This document shows, one piece after another, positions 55,515 through 64,000 of a stretch of DNA of 64,000 nucleotides. The notes below the pieces were generated by a model. That model worked only from the letters and a program-made list of their open reading frames with translations. It was not told the origin of the DNA and did not search any database. How positions within the stretch are numbered: the first letter of the stretch is position 1; the number at the start of each line of letters is the position of its first letter. Origin of the DNA: Aspidapion aeneum (lineage: Eukaryota > Arthropoda > Insecta > Coleoptera > Brentidae); NCBI GenBank assembly GCA_963576565.1, contig OY755039.1, forward strand, positions 85,061,289 to 85,125,288, written 5' to 3'. The position numbers and the translations under genes were made by a program.

Positions 55515-55725
55515 TTAGGGACTTATTGCAATAAAGCCAGGCACCAATTGTGTCGAGCACTATTCTGACTGTTTCGCATTATAAGCTGTCTCCTTTCAAA
55601 ATTAAGCCTTTGTGTATTATAAGAGCCGGAATTACTAGTGCCGCTATTATTAATGGAAAATAAACGAATGGATCAGAATAGTGCCTGTCACTATTACTGC
55701 CTGGCCTTATTGCAATAAGTCCCTA
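55515..55725. mobile_element. MITE with 28-bp TIR
   Basis: TAGGGACTTATTGCAATAAA, GCCAGGCA at the left and TGCCTGG, CCTTATTGCAATAAGTCCCTA at the right are inverted with one mismatch. ATT may be the target duplication (ends taken as AGGGAC/GTCCCT). It is non-coding. Confidence 0.85.
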
Positions 55726-55754
55726 TTAACACGGATCACCCAACAAATATCAAG

Positions 55755-57166
55755 GTTGCGACCGAGGGGTAAACCGCGTGGGTATTTTGGTGTACAAATC
55801 TTGGGTATTAGGGGAATTGTTAGAGGAAATAGTGGCTATTAGAGGTATTATTAGGGTATTAGTGGGTATTAGTAGGCATTAGTGGGTATTAGAAGGGTAT
55901 TAGATGTAATAGCCGGGGTATTAGAGGAATTAGTCTGGGTAATAGCTGTATTAGAATTATGAAAGAACATACGATTTTTCAAACTTATTTTTCTATTTAC
56001 CACAGAACAAGTCCAATGTAACCTGGTATCTGGTACCTTTCGACGCGTATCAATATACTGTAGTAGATTATGAGCATTTTTTATGGGAACCTCCTTATTA
56101 GTAGATACATATTAACGATTTGGCAACATTGCCTACACCTGTTGTGAAATAAACCGTGCGTATCGAGGTGCGTATCCAGTGGTAAACTCTATGTTTTTTT
56201 GTGGTGGCAGTGAAAAAAAATAAGGTAAGTTATGTTCAGTAGAAATGTCTGTGAGACTGATAATTATCTATATGATTCATTTTTTATAATACTTTAATTT
56301 AAGTTGGCAATCGGCTAAAGCAATAAAGCGAGCAATAAAGTTAGGTTATGTTAACTCCAATATTTTCGTGCAGCACCGAGTGCAGCACGATTGCTATTTT
56401 TTTTACAATGTTGCCAGTAATAGTGTAATACAGGTAGTAATATGATTTTTCAAATTCAATTTTAAATTTTTCAAAGGGTCGAAATAAATTTTTGGTTTTT
56501 GACTGCCGTTCATTTTTATTTTTACTTGTAAAGTCCTAAATGATGTGGAAGTATAGTATCGGCAAAAAATATTGAAAAATTTTTATTGGCTAAATCGTCT
56601 TAAAATGGCCCAAAACGCGTAGAGGTTTTGTTTAATTACCACAAAGGGCGTGGTTAATTACGGATCTTTAGCGCTAACTTTATGTGAGTGGGTATGGTTA
56701 TTTTACATTGACATTTCAACCAACCAAAACTGAAATCGTGTTCCAAATTCATATTTTTGTAATGTTTTGAACATTTTTGATTATTTTGATGAAAGTTTCA
56801 AACTATTTTTCTTGTAAAATGGTTTTCTTGCAGTTTATGAAATGACAATTCGTTATGTGGCGTGTCCAAAAACTGTGTTGTTCGTGACAAATAGTTATGG
56901 TTATTAACCACTAACATAACCACAACTATAACGAAATTGACGTCTACATGTGCTGACCAAAAACACTCCAATAACTTTTTAACTGCGAAAAGCTGATTTT
57001 TCCAGAGATATTAGTGGGTATTAGTAGGCTCGAGTAGGTATTAGTGGGTATTATTATGGGTATTAGAGGGTAATAGAGGTATTAGTTTAACAAATTCGGG
57101 TATTAGAGGTAAAATGAGGTATTAGTTTACACAATTTTGGAGCGCAGTTTACCCCTCGGTTGCGAC
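55755..57166. mobile_element. 1.4-kb TIR element with GGGTATTAGT-rich ends
   Basis: GTTGCGACCGAGGGGTAAAC at the left and GTTTACCCCTCGGTTGCGAC at the right form a 24-bp TIR with three mismatches. Just inside each end lies a degenerate array of GGGTATTAGT-like units (55797-55955 and 57008-57135), both in the same strand orientation, not inverted. The middle has no frame of note. Confidence 0.7.
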
Positions 57167-57229
57167 GAACCTAATTTTTAAAAAATGAGCTTTTCCTCTA
57201 TTACGTTGCCAGATTTACAAAGGGTATGG

Positions 57230-57346
57230 CTGGGTGTCCATGGAGCGTTTTATCCGCTCGGATTTATCTATTATTGGGCTCTGATTAATTGATTTCAAAA
57301 TTTTAGCAAATCAAAGCCTAAGATAATACGCGCTTTGGACAGCTGG
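57230..57346. mobile_element. Palindromic MITE, copy 2
   Basis: It shares GGGTGTCCAT, TTATCCGCTCGGATTT and TTGGGCTCTGATTAATTGATTT with copy 1. The inverse end GCGCTTTGGACA closes it. Confidence 0.6.
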
Positions 57347-57521
57347 ACTATTTGGACTGTTTTCATAACTATTTCCTATTCTGTGAGCTAAAGAAGCTGG
57401 TTGATTGAAATTTGTTTTTTTTTTTCTTGTGATTTGGGGCAGTCCATAAATTACATAGCGGGTATAGGGGTGGGGTTCTACGAAGTTTGATAAGGTGTTA
57501 AGCATTCGATCTTTTCATTGC

Positions 57522-57805
57522 TGCTTTTGTTTTTTGTTTCTCTCGTATCTCGGTAGATGGCACTTCTTGCGATAGTTTTCTCACTATTTACATTTAATTA
57601 GAGACCAGCAGTGTTCTGAGGAGTCCCATAAGGACGAAACAGTTAACTGTCAACACTTATTAGGTGTCCATTAGATCTTGGACCCCCGTGAGTTTAAGCT
57701 TTCAGGCTACCCACGGAAAAATATGTGGGAAACAAAAACTTCTTTTTGCCCGATTAGCCACGAAACTTGTTTGATTTTTAAATTCACGGGTACGAAATTC
57801 CACGT
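57522..57805 (+). repeat. Dispersed repeat X, copy 2
   Basis: It matches copy 3 (57990-58314) closely but lacks about 40 bp after ACATTTAATTA. The two are direct tandem neighbours about 470 bp apart. Confidence 0.85.
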
Positions 57806-57989
57806 TTGTTAGTATTATTTGACTTAAAAATTCCGTTGATTGACGCTCACTGTCTTGATGACGGGTAAAAATGCAATATGTGTTGATCCGGCCTGAAAGA
57901 CAAAGAGCTGTCGTAGGTCACGGACTATAGTTGTTTTCTTTTATTTGCATTCGATCTTTTTATTGATCGATATTGTATAGCAGAGTTTC

Positions 57990-58314
57990 GCCTGCTTTTG
58001 TTTTTTGTTTCTCTCGTATCTCGGTAGATGGCGCTTCTTGCGATAGTTTTCTCACTATTTACATTTAATTAAAGACAAAACCGTCTAATTAACTTCGCAA
58101 GATTTGTCACATTGACCAGCAGTGTTCTCAGGAGTCCCATAAGGACGAAACAGTTAACTGTCAACACTTATTAGGTGTCCATTAGATCTTGGACCCCCGT
58201 GAGGTTAAGCTTTCAGGCTACCCACGGAAGAATATGAGGGAAACAAAAACTTCTTTTTGCCCGATTAGCCACGAAACTTGTTTGATTTTTAAATTCACGG
58301 GTACGAAATTCCAC
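57990..58314 (+). repeat. Dispersed repeat X, copy 3
   Basis: It holds CTGCTTTTGTTTTTTGTTTC, TCTCGGTAGATGGCGCTTCT, GACCAGCAGTGTTCTCAGGA, GACCCCCGTGAGGTTAAGC and CACGGGTACGAAATTCCACG. Confidence 0.85.
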
Positions 58315-58319
58315 GATTG

Positions 58320-61300
58320 TTACGTAACATTTGTTAGCCTACATAAAAATAAAGTAATCTCAGCTCCAAAAATTTAAATATTTTGTTTGTGCTAATATAA
58401 ACTTAAACATATTAATGATATGATGTGTCTAGAGACCTGTTTCTAATAACATAAAACAGCAACAAAAATATTGCGTTTAATATAGCATTTATAAATGTTT
58501 ATGGGCAAAAAAAAGTTTTTCTTCAATAAATTACCTTAATAATAATTATTCTTTAAACCATTTTTATATTTTTTAATTATTTTTTCTATTTTAATACATC
58601 TCCCAAATTTTATATATGGATGATTCTACAAAAATGGTGCTGTGGAGTGGGAATGCATATTTTTCAAACACAGACTGCAAATGAAGCATAGTTTTAGTTA
58701 TAAGATTTAAAACGAAATGTTTCCTTTATAGAGCATTTGAGTTTAATGTATAAAAAAAATTGCAAGTTTGTAATTTTTTTTATTACAAAGCAAATACCTC
58801 ATTCCTCTGGTGTAGTCCCAAACCAAATATTAAAAACTCAGATTGAAAAAAATATCCTAATAAATAATATTTAACCATCTCTTAAATATTTATCAAAAAA
58901 TTGATAAAACTTAAGTTTGCAGTCATATTTTTGAAAATCCGAATTTACATCTTCCCTGGAAATTTTACAATTTTAAACGTGCTCCATTTTTAATAACACA
59001 ATATTTGTGAATACCACCAGTTAATTTCTAGAGAAAGAGACGGCCCTGGATATCTAATTTACTTGTGAGGATGACAAGTTTTGACAGATAATGTCAACTT
59101 TAGTTTGGTTTAAGTTATAGATATTTTTATTTTCGGCAGAAAATTAGTTTTTTCGAAGAAATCAAAAAGAAACGCTTCAATTATCATTCCTCTGGTAAGT
59201 AAATATTCGACTGATATCAATAGTATAATTTTTTTGTTGATTGTTTTAAAATTATAAGTATAGGAATTGGTTTATATAAAACTTAAGTTAAGTAGTCTAA
59301 ATAGATTTTAACTTAAATTGGAAAACCATTAAAAAACTCATTCCTCTGGTACTCATTCCTCTGGCATTTTTATGCAATAATTCCTAAAATTTGGGAAAAT
59401 AAATGTTTCTTAGCTTACACCTAATTAGTTACATAAATTTAACAAAACAAAATTATTTACTGTGCTGTACTGTTATTTAAAGGCAATGACCAAAAATGAT
59501 ATCCATATAGCCCACTTTTGGTAGAATTATCCATATTTGCTGTGTTTCTTAAAGAAGTTGTACCCAAAAAAGTTATAAAAATGCTTAATCGACTACTGCT
59601 TTGTATCTCGAAAATACATTTCATATCATAAATTTTGATATTTTCGCTAAACTGGCAACGTTGGTTTTACGCTTTTCTGTTATTCGATGCAATCCTTGTG
59701 GCCTATACCAAAATCTTAATCCTAGATAAAAGGCCACACTGTATAAAATCAAACTTAAAACCAAACCGAAACCGAGACCGAATCGCGTCCTTTTATATTT
59801 TTTGGTGGTCGTCAGACTCACCGAACGAAAATATCAGATAAACGCCATATGTCAAAAAACCGTTGTAATCGATTAACAAAATTATAGCGAATTCTTTTGA
59901 AAAAATTAGTGTGCCATTACTCCAGTGCAGTTTCAAAAGAATAGTGCAACACCAGCTCGGAGAGCCCATCCATAGCGAGAAATGTGCACTGGTGCCAGAG
60001 CATCTTTTAGTGGTTTTTTACTGCGTATCCAAATTTCTCAAAAGGCCCGCCGCCGTTTGGTGTGCTCCGCCCGATTTAACACAAAACTAGTTAAAAATTA
60101 GTCTTGAAAAAGTTTTTGGAGTATTATAGAGTGTGTTTGTATAACTAATTAAAATGAAAAGAAACTGTAACTAAACCCGGTACTCATATTATCAACCGGG
60201 TAAAAAACACGGACAAAATGTTTTTTGTTATAACTTTTGAACTATACTAGCAATGTTATCGTTAATGGAACAGACGGAACTTTGCAGAAAATTGAGTAGG
60301 CTTTAGAGTCGAAAGATTTTTTTAAATTATAAAATCTAAGGTGGTTGACAGAATCAATCTTGCCCTTTTCATTCCGGAAATGTTTTGGAATTCATAAAAA
60401 CGCTCTGTTTTCGCCACCCTCATGCAACTAGTTACGAATCATTAAAATTCGTTTAATGGATTCCGAAACATTAATTTTTACTAGTTAAGAATCATTAAAA
60501 TCGATTTAGTGGTTCCTGAAATATTGATCAATCAAGTCTGTATACATTAATTTCCTCATAAATTAATTAATACTGAACGTATTCTATAAAATCTATAAAA
60601 TCGGTTTAAATAATAATTGTTATAGCACCTGTTATTTTAATTTCTCTCTGCAATAATTTCCTTGTAAATTCACTAAACCGATTTCAATGAAACAAAAAGA
60701 ATTATGGTGATATTTTTTATTAACGGTTTTTGATGGTCTAAAATTTAGTATCTAAAGGAGATTTAAGCCGCAGGTGAAATTCTTTTAAAAGTTGAGTAGA
60801 ATTTGTGACAAATTTTAAATAAGAGATACTGCTAAACGAAAAAATAAGTTATATGTCTGTCTATGGCCTCTGGACCTAGATCTTTTAAATAAATTCAAAA
60901 AAAGGACGACCGTTTTTAGCAAGTAAAGTTTTTTATGTCCGCCATCTTGGATTTTACAATGACGGCAAATTTTGATTGTGATCTTTTAAAAGCAATCAAT
61001 CTGTTCCATGCCACTTTATATTTTATTAAAATCGGTTCGACAAAAATTTATTTATAAGAAAATTAATGCAGACAGGATTTAGAAGAAAAGAATCGTTAAC
61101 CTGTAAAACAATATAGCTGAAGCAAAATTAATTTTTAGGGACCTAAACCGATTTAAACTATTCATTTCTCATTGTTCGTAGCAAAGATAGAGCTTTTCTA
61201 CAAACAAAAAAATATCGAAAATTTCCGTCACACAAGAATAAACGAGTGTCTTTCAAGGATCAAGTTTGATTTTGGCTGCCATCTTGGATTTTAAGATGGT

Positions 61301-62400
61301 GGACAAAATTATACTTTTACACAAATGTCCGATCAATTCCGTGCAAACTACTGTTTGCTATGGTAAAATCGGTGCTATAGTTTGAAAGTTATAACGAAAA
61401 ACATATTGTCCGGTTTTTTTGCCCACCCAGTATATGAAAAAGCGCTCAGACCAATTTGATACTTGCAAATATCTAGAAATTCTTACCATAAGATACAAAC
61501 TTTAACATAAAGTTACTTACTTTACATAGTAATTAGTATTTTTTGATACAATAAATATATATATTGTATATATTTTTTTCTTTTCACCTAATATTATAAT
61601 AGCAAACTTTAATATCTGTTAGAAAATATCAAAATAAGGATTTTTTTCTTATTACATTTTGCATCAAACCTCTTGGTTTTTTAGATAAAGAGTGCCAAAC
61701 TTAACAGCTTTTATTTAAAAAATTTTTATAACAGAAAATCGAGATTTTTTGAAATATGATAATAGGGGTAATAATTAAAGGGTAAAATTATTTTAAAATA
61801 AATAGAAATACGCAAAATTATTATTTTTTTAACAAACTTTAAGATCTGTAAAATGTAGTGCTAATATTAGTATTGTATATTTGTATTAAGGGGCCTTTAG
61901 ACATAGACAAAAATCTATTTCAATTTTTTTTTGTGTAAATTAAATTAAATTTAATAGCTCATAAAAATATTAATTCTTAATAGAATAATTGATAAATGTA
62001 TATACCTATTTCAAAAATTATTTGGCGACACTGTATCCTTAACCTATCTATATTTTCTTGGAAAAAAAGCAATATAATATTTTTAAATAGTATTAAATTT
62101 ATTTAACGTTGTTCAAATGGTCATTTTAAAAATTCATAATTTTTCACTATTCTCCAAACTCAACAAATGCTATACCTTGGCCAAAAGTTACTTTAACTTT
62201 TTGTCTACTTTGGACCTTCCGCACCATTTCTTAAAGATTGGTTCCTTACTTAAATTACACCCTGTATTCTAGGTATCAAATTTTAATTATATTTTTTAAA
62301 AGGCCAAGGCCCAAAAGTGGGTATCCATTTCCTGTTTACTGGGTATCCAATCTGAAGGCCTGCGTATCCAAATGGATACACAATATTGTCTAAAAAGATG
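58320..62400. other. No gene; two weak repeat groups
   Basis: CATTCCTCTGG occurs at about 58800, 59187, 59338 and 59353, the last two in 15-bp tandem. Around 60880-61090 and 61180-61400 two diverged blocks each hold GCCATCTTGGATTTTA, then a purine-rich inverse, then AAAATCGGT.CTA/GA, and are probably an old duplication. No supported frame is found. Confidence 0.4.
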
Positions 62401-62429
62401 CCTTGCTGAGTGCAACAGTCAACTTGTTA

Positions 62430-62737
62430 AGGCCACTTGACATGGTGCATGACAATAAAATTTGCAGGCAAATGGCATAAAATTTTGCCCAGGTGCATGC
62501 GCAGTACAAATCCAGCTGATTCTTGCAGGAAATCCATTTTTAGCGGTCCGGTGCCATTCTTTTGCATGCAAACTGTACTTGCATGCAAACTGGGGAATTT
62601 TTACCTAGATTCTGGGGAATCCATGCTTGGCCATGCACAATGTCAAACAAAAAGAAGATTTTTTGCAGGCAACAATTTGAGCGAAATTTTTTGCTTGCAA
62701 TTATTTGCAGGGCGGCATGCACCATGTCAAGCGGCCT
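62430..62737. mobile_element. PIF/Harbinger-like MITE
   Basis: AGGCCACTTGACATGGTGCA at the left and TGCACCATGTCAAGCGGCCT at the right are inverted with one mismatch. TTA flanks both (62427-62429, 62738-62740), the 3-bp TWA duplication typical of PIF/Harbinger. Internally TTGCATGCAAACTG occurs twice. The 116-codon frame across it is a by-product. Confidence 0.82.
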
Positions 62738-63159
62738 TTAGTTGCACACCAGTGCTGCACTTTTTTCCCAAAAGAATTCGCCACTAGATTACATCATCAA
62801 TTATATATGTTTATTTCTTTCTACTCTAACACCTCAAATATGTTACTGTTGGTTCGAGATTTAGAAAGAGAGGAAACTTTAACTTCCTTTATTACGATGA
62901 TTTACTTTTATTTTCTTCCTCAGTGCGCACTCGACCGTGTATCTCTATGCATGGCGACCCTATAGCTTTATTAAGCTTTTCTTTCTTATGTACTTAACTG
63001 TTTTGGCTTTATTTTAGAGAAAAGTCTTAAAAATTACATTACGGCAAAAAAAGAGAAAAAGAAAAATGTTTTGCAGGAACAGCAAAATTTTACCACGACC
63101 GAACGAGTGCAATTTATTTTTCTTGTTTTATTTGCCCGGAGAAAACTAAATCATAACAA

Positions 63160-63509
63160 AAACATTTCATGTAAAAAAAGGCCAAGTACTCGAAAAGGGC
63201 ATTCCGTAAAAAGAATTGAGATAAAAGTAAAGCCAAGTCCTCCAATACAAATTTCAAAATGAAAGGTTCTTACTAGTTTGGAAATACTTTTTTAAACTTT
63301 GCTATTACAGCCAAACTTCTTTATGTTCAATTTAGCACTGTGCCTAAGACTCATTTACAGCCGTAATAGCCAAGTTTAGAAAAATATTTCCAAACTAGTA
63401 AGAACCTTTCATTTTGAAATTTGTATTGGAGAACTTGGCTTTACTTTTATCTCAATTCTTTTTACGGAATGCCATTTTCGCGTACTTGGCGTTTTATTAC
63501 ATGAAATGT
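63160..63509. repeat. Foldback repeat with ~150-bp arms
   Basis: ACATTTCATGT, GGCCAAGTACTCGAAAA, ATTGAGATAAAAGTAAAGCC, TTTCAAAATGAAAGGTTCTT on the left are mirrored by AAGAACCTTTCATTTTGAAA, GGCTTTACTTTTATCTCAAT, CGCGTACTTGGC, ACATGAAATGT on the right, around a ~50-nt centre with GCTATTACAG/CGTAATAGC. Confidence 0.88.
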
Positions 63510-63514
63510 CTCAG

Positions 63515-64000
63515 TCTTAAAAAGTTCAGCTCTCTAGCGTTTCTGGAAGTGGGCAGTGTTACTTTTACATAAATTTACATTTATAGGGGAAGGAAGTAAA
63601 TTAGAATTTTGGGGTGTTTTAATTTTTTTCTATAACTTTATCATAGTTACCATCGGTCTTCCAAAGCTCAGCTCTCTAGCATGTCTGGAAATAGGCAACG
63701 TTACTTTTACTTAACTTTACATTTATAGGGGAGAGAAGTAAATTAGAATTTTGGGGTGTTTTAATTTTTTCCTATAGTTTTATCATAAGGAACTATCTAT
63801 CAGTCTACCAAAGCTCAACTCTCTAGCATTTCTGGAAGTGGGCAATGCTACTTTAACATAACTTTAAATGTATAGGGGAGGGGAGTAAATTAAAATTTTG
63901 GGGTTTTTTGATTTTTTCCTATAGATTTATCATAGTTCCTATCAATCTGCCAAAGCTCAACTCTCTAGCATTTCTGGAAGTGGCGATGCTACTTTTATAT
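63515..64000 (+). repeat. ~142-bp tandem array, runs off window
   Basis: Units with CAGCTCTCTAGC lie near 63527, 63668, 63814 and 63957, with the same content as 43980-45540. As there, it follows the foldback arm. It continues past the window end. Confidence 0.88.

Noticed and set aside
55797..55955. Telomere repeat
   Set aside because: Units are degenerate GGGTATTAGT, not (TTAGG)n, and are internal to a TIR element.
62437..62787. 116-codon frame as a gene
   Set aside because: It runs through the Harbinger-like MITE and its terminal repeat, and its apparent sequence is the MITE's own palindromic motifs.

Overview
This window is AT-rich, intron- and gene-poor eukaryotic DNA packed with arthropod-type mobile elements. 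A BEL/Pao LTR retrotransposon, jockey/CR1- and RTE-type LINE remnants, hAT, Tc1/mariner-pogo and Harbinger-like short TIR elements, a DUF4817-type domain and a repeated arthropod Cys/His protein family all point to an insect, or at least an arthropod. I cannot name the order from the sequence. I see no convincing intact host gene. The long frames are transposon-derived, and one 166-bp exon-like segment (19306-19471, minus) is the only plausible piece of something else.

Layout. 1-2.3 kb is featureless. 2.3-3.2 kb is a long-inverted-repeat element holding a helix-turn-helix (DUF4817-like) remnant. 4.7-6.4 kb has a tRNA-like repeat, a broken LINE and a ribozyme-like stem-loop. 6.5-9.5 kb has two opposite-facing hAT copies, the second itself hit by another hAT element. 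10.0-17.6 kb is a BEL/Pao element flanked by CTGTA duplications, sitting inside an older inverted solo LTR of the same family. Its left side carries two tandem LTRs whose junction keeps a few bases of the primer-binding region. 19-26 kb is mostly non-coding repeats and TIR elements. 26.9-27.9 kb is a pogo/Tigger-like element. 28.4-31 kb has a GC-rich 30-bp tandem repeat, a tRNA-derived sequence, a TIR element and a third hAT copy next to a jockey fragment. 32.5-39.2 kb holds four LINE remnants. 39.5-41.0 kb is a long-TIR element with a Cys-rich frame. 42.4-48 kb and 51.4-52.4 kb hold a 1.9-kb repeat and its two halves, all meeting at (TA)n tracts, plus two 140-bp tandem arrays. 53.4-54.1 kb is a repeated-protein pseudogene. 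54.8-58.3 kb is a cluster of short TIR elements and duplicated repeats. 62.4-64 kb has a Harbinger-like element, a foldback repeat and a further 140-bp array running off the window.

There is no pathway or operon here. The biology is the layered history of insertion: hAT in hAT, BEL in its own solo LTR, a hAT beside a LINE, and an inserted SINE-like block inside the 1.9-kb repeat. All assignments rest on reading motifs, terminal repeats and target-site duplications by eye. No database search or alignment was run.
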